From positions 11,586,931 to 11,650,930 of the forward strand of contig NC_083599.1 of assembly GCF_020882245.1 (NCBI RefSeq): 64,000 nt of DNA, given 5' to 3'. This DNA is from Rhopalosiphum padi (Eukaryota > Arthropoda > Insecta > Hemiptera > Aphididae). Positions 22,511 to 34,500 of this stretch are shown here, in pieces. A program made the position numbers and the translations under genes. Each line of letters starts with the position of its first letter. Position 1 is the stretch's first letter. The notes under the pieces are model-generated. The model had not been told where the DNA came from, did no database searches, and was given only the letters and a program-made list of their open reading frames with translations.

Positions 22511-23490
22511 AAAAAGTGTGGGCAAGTAGGTATCAGGGTATCGCTCTGCTGTATAGTAGAGATAGAGAGTGGGTCAATTTAATGGATATGTTAAATTTGA
22601 ATGCAATGACATTTATTATTGTATACGAAAAACACGATTCTGAACGAAGATGATTTGTCAGTCAATGATAATTAGTAGGATATATTATAGTATTACTTAT
22701 TTAATTTGTAATATATCGTTATTTTACTTGATTTCAAAAAAAAATTTTAATTCATGCGCTCATCAAATTTTTTCTATATTGACACTGGAATTTTTTTTTA
22801 CAGTTACTTGAAGGAAAACTTATAGATAACCTTGTATTGGATTTTTTAACCTTAGGTATAAATCACAAAAATTTTATCAATTTTCAACTTCATTGACATT
22901 TGAAATTTAAATAGGTATTTATAAAAAAAAAATTGTGATTAACGATTTTTGATTTTTTTTTTTTTACTACGATACGTACAACTTATAATAAATCTTAAAT
23001 TAAATTTTAAAGATTTTTTGGAAAGCCAATTTTTTTTTATTGGCATTTCAAGAAAAAAAAATTTAGAAAAATCGAAAATTTCAATGGCCAATAAATAGTT
23101 TAAAAAATTCTAAATATTTTAAAAATTTAATCGTAAATATATAACGCTAATATTAACATTTTGTGAAAATTTCAAGTATTTACCTACAATGATTCGTTTT
23201 AGAGTTACAGCAAAATCAAAAAATCGATTTTGCCAAAAAGTAGTTATACGTAAAAAATCCCGTTTTTCTGTTACTTTTTCAGGGGTTTTTCTGACGCTTT
23301 TGAAAACTACTGGAATTTTTTTACTTTTGTCTCCCCAAAGTAGCAACTAGATTCACTTTCCTTTTAAAATCGGGCCTGAAGTTAAAAATCAAAACAGTAT
23401 TACTACTCCAAAATATCAAAACATGATGAAAATATAAAGACACGTCATCATTGTAAAATCAATACATTCAACATTCAACACTCAATTTAT
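22511..23490 (-). mobile_element. AT-rich dispersed repeat R2, copy 1
   Basis: Over about 0.95 kb this is the reverse complement of 45389-46345. Shared landmarks are the edge CAGAGTGATACTCACTTGCCCA (here read as GGGCAAGTAGGTATCAG), GATTCTGAACGAAG, the segment around AAAATCGATTTT-GCCAAAAAG, and the block with CATCATG. Short frames within it are composition artefacts. Probably a non-autonomous transposon; superfamily unknown. Confidence 0.75.
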
Positions 23491-26300
23491 AATCTAAAAT
23501 ATTTTGAGCTATAAATACCTAAACGATTTTGGTTTTTTTTTTTTAATTTCGAAAAAAATATTTATGTCAAAATGTTTGAACACTTTGGACATTAAATATT
23601 GAAGAAATAGTTTTAAAAAATTATAAAAAATAGTTGAGTATAATTTCACAAATAATTTGTATGAGCATCTGAAATTCTGAAGTGTATACATTTTAACAAC
23701 ATTGGATACTTATACATAAAATAATAATTTCTCATCAAGTAGTTTAAGTTTTTGTGTAGTAATTCAAGATAGAATAAATCATTTACACTAGAAACATTCC
23801 ACTGTTATTTAAATTGTTATTTTATGTACTCCATAAAATTTTTAAAATATCTCTACTAACTTTAATTTATTTATAATTATTCGAAATTTTCTATTATTAT
23901 TTAATTTTGGTTAATAATATTATAGTCTGACAGAGTCTCCGCTTAGATTCGCTTTTTTTATTTGTAATCCCTAGTTTACCGTTGAATTCAAATTTAAGTA
24001 ATTTATCACATCCATTACAAATTACGGAATGACCAACTCAAGTTAAGTTACTCAACTACGATGTATGTAGGCACTAGGTAGTATGTAGGCACTACACCTT
24101 TTATCTATACAGAAGAGCAGTTATACGTATACTTTATATTAATAATTTTTAACAATTAATAAATGTATTGATGTGTATTTTTTTTTTTGTGTATACGATA
24201 AGAATTGTTTTTATACATGATCCCAATATTTTTCAAAAAAAACAGAAAAACAAAAATTTTATACAAAACACCAATGTTTGTTAAAGATTTTGATTTTTCT
24301 ATATAACTAAAAAAACAAATAATCGTAAATACTTGAAATTTTCACAAAATGTTTATACTGCATTTTATATACATTATACATGATAACATTTTCAAAATAA
24401 TTTAACTTTTTTTAGCTCAGTCCATTATCTAACCTCTATCCCTTCCCAAAAATACAATAATAACAATAATGTATTTATGACGTATAATTTCAATCATAAT
24501 TCATGATATAAGAAAATCACAAAATTAAAAAAAAATCTAGTTATAGCTAATTTATGAACATATAAATGTTTTAGTTTCAGAATTATTTCAAACAAATACA
24601 GTGATTAGACACTAGTTTATAATAATATCTTAGGTACCTACCTAATTATATATAACATAAAAGTTAAACTATTTTAAATTTCCCATGTTGATATATTTTC
24701 CTGAATTTTAAATATACTTGGTGAATCGGTATGTCGGTACTTAAGTATACCGAATGTTTAAATAAGTTAGAGATCTTTTTTGCCATAACCTAAACTGATA
24801 TAACAGTTGGTCCATTTCCATTTGTTATGCCAACAGCAGTATACCACAATATTACTAAATTGTTATAGCGGGTACCCACTCGTAATTCGTATTTATAAAT
24901 ATAATATTATTATTTATTATAATTATTATAATCTATTATGAGAATTGAGAATATTTAGACATCTATACTATTTTAATTTAATCATAAGCTTTTATTTGTA
25001 TAATATGTGAATTATGAATAGGTACCTACTAAATATTCAATCAATTACATTTTTGATTGTAATTTACCAACCTTGCGACGAGCAAAAAAAAAAAACGAAA
25101 CGTATTTACAATAAATCAATTCGGAAGAATAGAGATTATGCTTGATAAAATGAGCTCATTTTTATTTTATTCTTTATTATTTTAAATTGGAAATATTTTT
25201 ACATATTTCTATGCACTTGTTTGTGTATATTATATTATAAGTATACAGTATTAGAGTGTTTGAATAGGTGTCTTCGTTATCTAATTTATTATGTGTGGCC
25301 GATAATCGACGTTCATTTAACTTCAAAAATTAAAACATTTGTGTAGACGTGTAGTATTAAAGTACCTATATATAATTATTATAATCATACAGACAATAAG
25401 TATAGGTATTAAGCATCAATTTATTGTATAGCTATACCTACATTATTAGTTGTTTCGTTATCTTAATATTTTGGATTAGTTTTAAATAATTTAATGATTA
25501 CAATATTTGTTAATTGTTATATTTTTGTATTAATATTTTCCAAATAGGTTAGTTATTAAAGTTTTATAAATATGTACAATTTCCGTTCCTAATTGTTAGG
25601 TGCCTACTATTATATTTATTATTTTTATTGATGGTGAATTCGAATGATCCAATGCTGTACGATATTATAAATATTATTTTATATTTAATAATGTTTACAT
25701 ATAATTACATTACGTTATATTTGTTTACAAATTCATTAACTTATATTATTGTATGTAGATTGTAGGTTAATATGTATCAATATATATTCAGACGACAATA
25801 CTACGACAGTAACATTATAAGTATATTTTATAATACTATAGGTCTATAGTCTATAGTATAGGTAGGTAATAACTAATAAATGCCTACATATTAATACATT
25901 ATTTACTGGTATAGCTGGTATAGGTGATAACATAATATTGGCTTAGTTAATTAATTATGTTTCCATATGTTTTCGGTAAATATTTAACGAATTAATATCA
26001 TAAGGTATATTTAATTTTCCAGTTAACCGCCCTCAATGTCCTCAACAGGCTCAACATTACCACATGTAATTTTTAAGCTGAAAATTGTTTCTATATGAGT
26101 AACAAGATGGTATTATACAAATATAAGTAATATGTCATTATGTCAATAAAAACACAATTGGTCCAATATAAATGTATAATAAGTTTGCATTTTACGTGTC
26201 CACGCTATCAGATGTCGAGATATAATATATTTTTAAAGCTCTCCTAATAATATATCATCTCTTATATATTAACAATTATAATTATACCTATATAATACAA
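23491..26300. other. AT-rich intergenic DNA
   Basis: No gene seen. Patches near 24290-24420 (AATCGTAAATACTTGAAATTT) resemble part of repeat R2. TAGGTACCTAC words are frequent. Confidence 0.5.
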
Positions 26301-26420
26301 TTAAGAGGACGCTATACCCGCATGTGTTGTCTCTGTCTTATACATGCGTAACATAGTTAAACTGTTTTGCGCGGGACAATTTTACTCCCTCCATATTTAT
26401 ATCAAAATTACCAACATTTT
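26301..26420 (+). mobile_element. Solo end of the TTAA-GAGGAC foldback MITE, copy C
   Basis: TTAAGAGGACGCTATACCCG and the following GTGTTGTCTCTGTCTTA match the left end of the complete copy at 39069, but the palindromic middle and right end are missing. Confidence 0.65.
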
Positions 26421-26596
26421 AAATCGCATTGAGAAGAACTTTACCTGTGTCGTAGCGTTTTAATTTTTTTGATAACATGAATCCAATTAAAGTTATCGGT
26501 TTGAGAACTTTAGGTTTTTTTCATTTAATTATTAAAAATTATTGGTTACCAGTTACTACAATACATGAAGTTATTTAAAAGATAAGTAGATACCTA

Positions 26597-26767
26597 CAGG
26601 GGCGTAATTAGAAATGTTTTAAGGGAGGGGGCACAAACAAAAAGTTCAAAGTTGCATACATGGGGCGTAGAGTTGTAAAATATCTCATATAATAAAAATA
26701 AGTATAAAATACGGTGAATGGGGGGGGGGCACGGGCCCCATGGGCCCCTCCCTTAAATATGCCCCTG
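26597..26767. mobile_element. Short hAT-like MITE with 8-bp TSD
   Basis: 171 bp bounded by CAGGGGCGTAATTA and ATATGCCCCTG, flanked by GATACCTA and TATACCTA (7 of 8 matching). GGGAGGGG and CCCCTCCCTTAA form the subterminal inverted part. TIR and TSD length fit hAT elements. Confidence 0.75.
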
Positions 26768-27049
26768 TATACCTAGGTCATATACCTATATACTGACAAT
26801 ACTATATTGTAGTATAAAAAATAATTTAAAATTGATAAATTTTACAATTAGAAAGATGAAAAATTCCAGACATAATTTAATATGAGTATATATTTATAAA
26901 TATATAAATATGTATATCAGTAACATATAAGTATACTCGTACATTTTTTTGTTATACGATATCTAAATTTTAAACACGAATTAATGAATTGTTAACGATA
27001 GAAAGGCGAGGAATCCACAATATAATTTAATAATTAATAAATTAAATTT
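26768..27049. other. AT-rich sequence
   Basis: Nothing recognisable; TATA-rich with TATAAATA runs. Confidence 0.5.
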
Positions 27050-28305
27050 TTCGAAGGCCGCCACTGCACCAGACTCGTTTACCGCCGCGACGAATGCAAT
27101 GTGCATAGTCAGTCACCCCTTCCCGCCACCCGCTGAAGACCAACCCGTTCGGTCGGTAGCTGCTGTAACAAATTATATAATGTAGCCAATGGTATAGGTA
27201 CCTCCTAACAATATATTATTATAATATTATATTATGTCGTTTAGACTACGGTGGCGGCCTTGGCCGGGCTACTCGAATATTATTATTATTATGTCAACAA
27301 TTATATTTTCAATACAATATATACACGGGTGAGTATTTTATACGCGGCTCTCGTCGTCATCGCCATCGACGTCGTCGTAGTCGTTTCGTAACGCGCGTCA
27401 CAGCTTTTAAAACGCATTTACACGAACGTACGATGTGTTTTGGCCGTATTGCGTGTACGCAATAAGTCTATTTTTTTTCCTACACAAACCCGACGACTTG
27501 CGAGTTACAACACCGCGGTAGGTAATTTTATTTGTTCAAGCGAACGCGCGCGCGCTCGCCCCTGACACCTCCTATTATTATACGTGTGAGAAAAAAAATA
27601 TTAGATTAAATTATACTCCTTTTTTTTTTTTTCATTATAGGAAATAATAGCGTCCGTCCGTTAGTAGACACATTGCCAACGCTAAATACACTATTTACCA
27701 CCGCCTCGGCGCCGCCGTCACCGTATCTATAGATAATAATATCATAGTCCAAGGGGCGGCCGGGCATCGGCAGGCGGACGCGTTTGCGCCTGCGCTGTGC
27801 CGACGACGTATTATCACACGCACACACACGCGTACACTCGCACACCGACGGTATCATCAATCGTGTCTGTTTTTCTCCGTAAAAAAAAAAACAAAATATA
27901 GGTATTGAAAAAAATATCGTAGAGTCGTCGCGAACGGCCGACGGTTGCGCGCGCGTTGCTCTCCGCTATCCAGGTACGGCGGGCGCGCGTTTAATTTGTG
28001 CGAGCGAGTAAACCGGACGGCCGTGGAGTTTTAATGGCAGTTAGGTAACCGACAGAGATTAGACGATTTTTTTCCATTCGGGGTTTGAATTTTTTTTTTT
28101 GCGCTGTCCACGGGCACTCGCCGGCCAGCCCTTGCAACACGAGTATTGAGAACGACTGGCTGTGTGCACGTGATGAATGTAATTTACGCAGACGGTGCCC
28201 AACAGACGACTCTTCAGCTGCCACCGCTGTTACCGTTGGCTGCAAGACCGTCTTGGTTAGGTGCTGCCGGCCGACATTTAGGAAGGTAACCACTAACTGG
28301 GTGCC
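27050..28305 (+). promoter_or_regulatory. ERR: GC/CpG-rich upstream region and leader of ERR
   Basis: CpG density rises sharply here (GCGCGCGC at 27547-27556 and again near 27947-27990) compared with the flanking DNA, as expected for a promoter. Inside the probable leader, ATG triplets at 28034 (4 codons) and 28173 (about 36 codons, stop just before 28290) form uORFs before the chosen start. GGAAG|GTAACC near 28286 could be an alternative donor. Confidence 0.5.
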
Positions 28306-28566
28306 ATGCATCGTGCCAATGTCGTCGGCGGTGGTGGTGGAAACGGTCGTCGCTCTACTGTGGTCGTTGAAGAGTCTGATGTGACAGCGTCTACAACATT
28401 TGTGGGTGTAGATGGACACGATGATGAATTTGCTGTAGACGACGAGGCAACTACTACAACCCTGATTTATGTTAAAAAAGAGAGTATGGATGATGATGAT
28501 GACACTAAACATCAATTGATCCACTTGCAGCATCAACAGCAACACGACACAAACGAAATAGAAGAT
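28306..28566 (+). CDS. ERR: ERR coding exon 1 (N-terminal activation region)
   Basis: 87 codons, donor GAAGAT|GTGAGT. Gly-rich start, then acidic sequence with YVKKES, which resembles the phospho-sumoylation motif near the N terminus of ERRs. The start at 28306 is the ATG that opens the frame; two uORFs precede it. Confidence 0.8.
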
Positions 28567-31500
28567 GTGAGTATTGATTATCATGTAGGTACAAGATGTG
28601 ATCTATGTTTTTATGTTGACACAATTAATTGGCTTGTGATAAACATATCTTACATCATATTATAAAAAATAATTGAAGAAAAAAAAGTTTTGTTAGATAA
28701 TATTTGTAAAACAGATATATTGTACCTAACCATGAATATATATAGATAATATTATAATGAACCACAAAATATTATAGATACACTTATATTATTTTATGTT
28801 CTTTACTGTAGTTTATAAAAGAATTTATCTAAGAAATTTATTAATTTTGACTAAAGTTTTTTACTAATAATTGTCATTAAAATTTTTTTGTAACTAGTAA
28901 TTTAAAATAAATATAAGGGAACTTAATCAGATCCAATTTGCTGATCTTTTTACTTAATTTTTTTATTTGGTATCTAAAATAATATTTATTTTTGGTAAAT
29001 TACATAGGTACCTAGGTATTGGACTATATTCTTGTTGTTAGATAATAGATAACACTAACACACAACATATCATTGTTGATCATTAATTTATTAATTTTTA
29101 TTTACTAAAAAAAATATTAAATACTAAATAGTATGAATGAAAGCACTATGAAAATTCAGAGCCAGGTTGAATTAAAAACTAATATATTTAACTAGCTCAC
29201 TAAAATCCATACCATATTTTGTTTAAAAAGGGTTTTGTGGCTAATATTTTTTCATGATTTCTTCAAAATATTGAAAAATAAAATGTATTCTGATCTAAAA
29301 CTAGATCGTAAATCTGACCCTACCATATGGATAGTTCATAGATGCAACTAGACTTAGATTTTAGAGAATGCTTGTTAGCAAATAACAATCCAATCAATCT
29401 TCATTCTATTTCAAAAAATAACTAAATTAGATATAAAATTAATTTTTAGTTATTTTTAATATCTAATTGAATATTTAAAAAAGATAAATCAATGAATTGT
29501 TATAACATATTCGTCCTTAATCAATTTTTTAATCACTGTACGCTTGAAAAATTACATTTGTGTTTTCCATAACTTAATGGAGTTATAAATTATTCTTACA
29601 AATTCTGAAAGGTATGTTTTTTTATGGTATTTTCTTAAGTGTAATATCATCAATAATAATTACTGTGATAACTATTATTATTACCAAACCATTCTACAAA
29701 TGATCTAAAATAAAATATTTTAAAGCATAAATGTTTAAATAATGAATTTGAATAATCAAAAAACACAATATTTATTTAAATTGAATAAATTGTTATCTAT
29801 TCAAAAATTGAAAATTATGGTTTGGATTTTTGAGAATGCTAATCATGAGTTTGTGTGTGCTAAACTCTTAGCATCCACCTAATTTAGCCTATTTGTCTTA
29901 GTTAGACTGATTATTACTAATTATACCAGAAAATTGAATTAATTATACTGGAATAGGAATTAAAGCACCTAAAATCATCAAAATAAGTGCTTAATTTAGC
30001 ACTTTAAAAATTTAAATAAGTAAAAGATAATATACCCCTTTTCTTAAATTTCAATAAAGAAATAGGTTCTCCCTTTAAAAACTTTTATGTGTTTCCTCTT
30101 GTATTATAAAATATTAGATATTTCTGCTTGTACTGAGTATATTTTTCTAAGACACATTAGTTATTAGTTTTAATACAAAGTAATCTTTATGTATATATAT
30201 ATCACGAAGAACAAAAAACTTGATCTTAACTTTTTAATTAAAGATTTTTGTTTTCTAAAAAATAAAAATTATAAAAATATTTAATATTGCTTATTGTATA
30301 CTAGTCAATTATAGTTTGTTCTTCCATAATGAAACATTATCATTTGACTGTTTAAATTTGTTTATTGCCCTATGACTAATATGTACAACAAATCATCTCA
30401 ATGTAAAAATATACAATAACTAGTAAAAAGATTTGTTTAAAAAAAAACACTGAAATAAAAAAAAATAAGGACCAACAGTTTTAATTTGAAACTTGAAATT
30501 ATAGTAACATGACTTAAATTTCAATAGCATTTTATGTCAAATTAAAAAAAAAATGCTTTATTTCCTGAACTTACTTATTAGTAATTAATAATTATATAGT
30601 CTCACTGTATTAAGACTTAAGAGATACTTTACACTAGATACTTTTATTAACTATTTACCAATAATCTGTATGTATTTATGAATTATTAGTATTAATTTGT
30701 ATTTATTTGTTTTTTTGTTTACAGATGTATCGTCGTCACCGCCGACCTAGATTAACTGCTGCAGCCGCTAAACATCAACAGCTTCAAATTCAACATAATC
30801 AGCAATTTGACAGTATCACATCATCATCAGCATCAACCACTACCACCAATCGCCAAGAACGGCTAATGTTAGTATCTGTTGATTCTGGTAGCAGCCGACA
30901 CCGACAACCATCGTCATCGGTTGCTCAATTTTGTTGTTCAAGCACTACTGCAGCAGCAGGGATACAACAGCAACAGGTAAAATTATTGAATATTAGTAGG
31001 TTTTTTTTTAAAAAAAAACAGATACATTTTCAAATAAGTGATTCAACTATGATATAATTTTGCATAGCAATTTTACTTATAATATCTAGGTACATGAGCC
31101 ATGAGGTGTGTTGTAAAAGATGTCATTAATACACTATGTATTTCTCGTCGGTATATATTCGCATGCACATTAAATTTGACATTTAAATGATACTTGCGAA
31201 TGCATTTGAATAATTCATAGCCGTATAATATCGTTATTGCACTATACTGTTGTGTGGTAATAATAGTGGATCACCGATATCGCGATGCAAATGCACATAG
31301 TATTATGATATTATTATTGTTATTATGTCGTCTGTGGGTTGGTTATGTAATAATACTGATTTATACCGAGTTTTCGCTGTAATAAATCGGTTGTTGTCAT
31401 TTGCGATACGTACTGACACAATTACACGTCCGCCACTCACAAAATGTGGGTACCTAGTAATATTTACTGTTATCGTGGACAATTGTAATAAGTAATAACC

Positions 31501-34500
31501 AATAATATTACGTTAATATAAATTACACATTACGAGTACTAAGCTTTACAAAAAACTATTAAGTACCTACTTTTTCATTGTTTTATTTTTTTCTGTAGCA
31601 TCAGCACCATCATAACCAACAACAGCAGCAACAAATTCCGCCTTCTACTACCGTTGTAATGATCAAAGAAGAAGACGTATCCATGTCATCTGTGGTCAGT
31701 GGTGATGGTTTGCATCACCATCACCATCATCACCAACAACACCAGCACCATCATCAGCAACAACAGCACAATATGAACGCGTCAGCGGCGGTGACAATTG
31801 TCACTAACAATAGTAACACCACCAATGCTACTTCCTCGTCACCACCTCCACCACGACGCCTGTGTCTGGTATGCGGCGACGTTGCTTCAGGCTTCCATTA
31901 TGGCGTAGCATCGTGTGAAGCTTGCAAGGCGTTCTTCAAGCGCACCATACAGGGTTTGTACAAGTCCATGTTATGCTTTTTTTATAAACCTATTTCCTTA
32001 CGACTTACCTACACCGCACTCTCATCACTTGTACTTAACCAATTCCCGAATTGCGTCAGGGCGACGTTGTATCTCGTCACGTCATTATTTCAGCAACCAT
32101 CTGTTATTACTAACATTATCACTACCACCAAATTCCCCGCTGTGTGTAATTGTAGAGTACATAATGGCAATCGGTAGTTATTAACTATAATACATGCTGT
32201 ATTGCTGTGATAAATTGTGTTAGATATTATATAACTATACTTAATTTTAATATAAAGGTAACATCGAATATACATGTCCTGCCAGTGGGGATTGTGAAAT
32301 CAATAAACGACGGCGGAAAGCATGTCAGGCATGTCGAATGCAGAAGTGTCTGAGGACCGGTATGCTCAAAGAAGGCGTGCGTCTGGATCGGGTGCGCGGT
32401 GGTCGTCAAAAGTATCGAAGACAGCCGTCTACTCCTATACCTACTGCGGCGATATCTGTTGTTCAATCGGCACCACAAACTGTACATCAGCAACAGCAAT
32501 CTACTGCGGCAACAACTGTCAATAATTCTATTCACCACCATCATCATCATCATACGCACAACAATGCTGCATCGTCTATTCATCATCACCACCATCAACA
32601 GCAGTCTTTTAATAATGCTTTCGGAAACAACAAAATTATTACCTCTGGAAATTATCATCACCATCATTCATATCACCATCAACAATTGAATTCAGTACCT
32701 GGCCAAATGTGTTCAAACGGTACTAATGGTACAACCGCAGCAGTGTCAGTACACAGCAACCAACATCATCACCACAGATTGCATAACAGCAACGGAAGAG
32801 GAACTGGTGGGTGGAACAACAATAATGACGATGGCGTGTGTATCAAACAAGAGTATGAGCAGCAGTGTTGTTGTAATGATGCTGTAACTGCAGTTGATAC
32901 AATCAAGGAGTGTGGTGAGTTTGAAAATTAATATAATAATTATTTTATTTAATAATTTTAAAAAGTCTAAGTAAATTAGCTGTAGCGTTGCTGAATTCAA
33001 AATTTTAAGTATTACATTTATTCGTACATAATATTTTATAGCTTTTAAAGACGTTGAACTCTCGTGTCTCTTTATCTTACAAACATACACATAGCAATAA
33101 TACGCGTTCTGCTTCTGCAAAACCAATTTCGTATTATATGTTAACCTAAATTGGATTTATATATTATTAAGCTTGAAAATAAGAATATTATCTAGATTAT
33201 CTTAAAATATTTTATTGATATTTAAATTTTAAAATAGTTATGATCATTTTAAAATTAGAATATTTTACACACCTCACTTTAAGATAAAAATATCAATACA
33301 AGCCTATAAGGACCTAGATTATATTCTTACTTTTAAGTTGAAGAATATCAATTTACATTAACAGTGAAGCTAATAATACAAAATTAGTTTGTCTGAAAGC
33401 AAATTTGATATACTTTACTTATATTTATAAGACTGAGACGACACGTTGTGCGAATTTGACGTCTTCTTAAATATTAAAACATTATATATGTAATGTAGTT
33501 ATTGTTTTGAATATCTCATGTTTTTTATTATTAAATTAAGTAAATAATAACTTTTGTTCGTTGATTTTTTTAGAAAAAATGTTGGAAGCCCTTAGACAAT
33601 GTGAACCGGAAATGCCAACGTTATTAGGTGGCGGAGACGGATCAACTAACGCTGCTCTCACAATGGAGTTTTTTACACAGTCCTCGACGCTCGGGGTACA
33701 ACAAGGAACAGCGACCGCGGTGACAATGGGTGGCGAAGACGGTATATCTTCAACGTCATCGCCATCGTCGACGTCATCATCATCGTCGTCAGCATCAGCA
33801 GCGTCGTCGCCATCAGTGGCGGCCACTATGGTAGTGCACACGCTCGCTGAACTATATGACAGAGAGCTGGTAAGCACCATTGGTTGGGCCAAGCAGATAC
33901 CTGGTGCGTATATAATTTAATTTATACATATTATAGTTATATAACTATATATATAATAAGTGTATTATTGACTATTGTCACATATTGATGCAAAATTTAT
34001 TGTTGAATATAAATTAATATTGAAAAATTCTCTATTTTTTTATCTATCCGTGCTTATAATGAATTTATAAAAAGTAGAATGATCATAGGTATATAATTAC
34101 TTTCAGAGTTTCTTTGTTCGTTACTTAAGGTAAGTCATTTCAAGTGCATTTGGTATACCTTTATTTTAAACAAAAAGTCCTTTAATCTATGGAACGTGAT
34201 GAATGATGGTTTAACATGCGTTTATACGTAGTTTTGATATCGACGTTACGTGATTTTATATCGACAAAATTTATTTTTACTTGTAGGGTTCACTGACCTA
34301 TCGCTCAATGACCAGATGCGCTTATTGCAGTCAACTTGGGCGGAACTATTGACATTAACCACGGCATTCCGTTCCTTGGAACAGTTTAATGGTCAAAGTG
34401 GTGACGGTGGTAGTGACATTAATAGTATTGGCGTTGTCAGTGAAGAATGTAGTGGCAATGGTCTTAAGTTACGGTATGCTACAGACTATTGGTTGGACGA

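Noticed and set aside
23119..23346. Minus-strand 75-codon frame
   Set aside because: It lies within repeat R2, which is non-coding in the second copy.
27606..28584. Minus-strand open frames over the ERR leader and first exon
   Set aside because: Antisense shadows with no family signature; the plus-strand frame splices in phase into ERR.
31954..32184. Continuation of the open frame past the first ERR zinc finger
   Set aside because: It reads into the intron; the second zinc finger resumes in phase at 32258.
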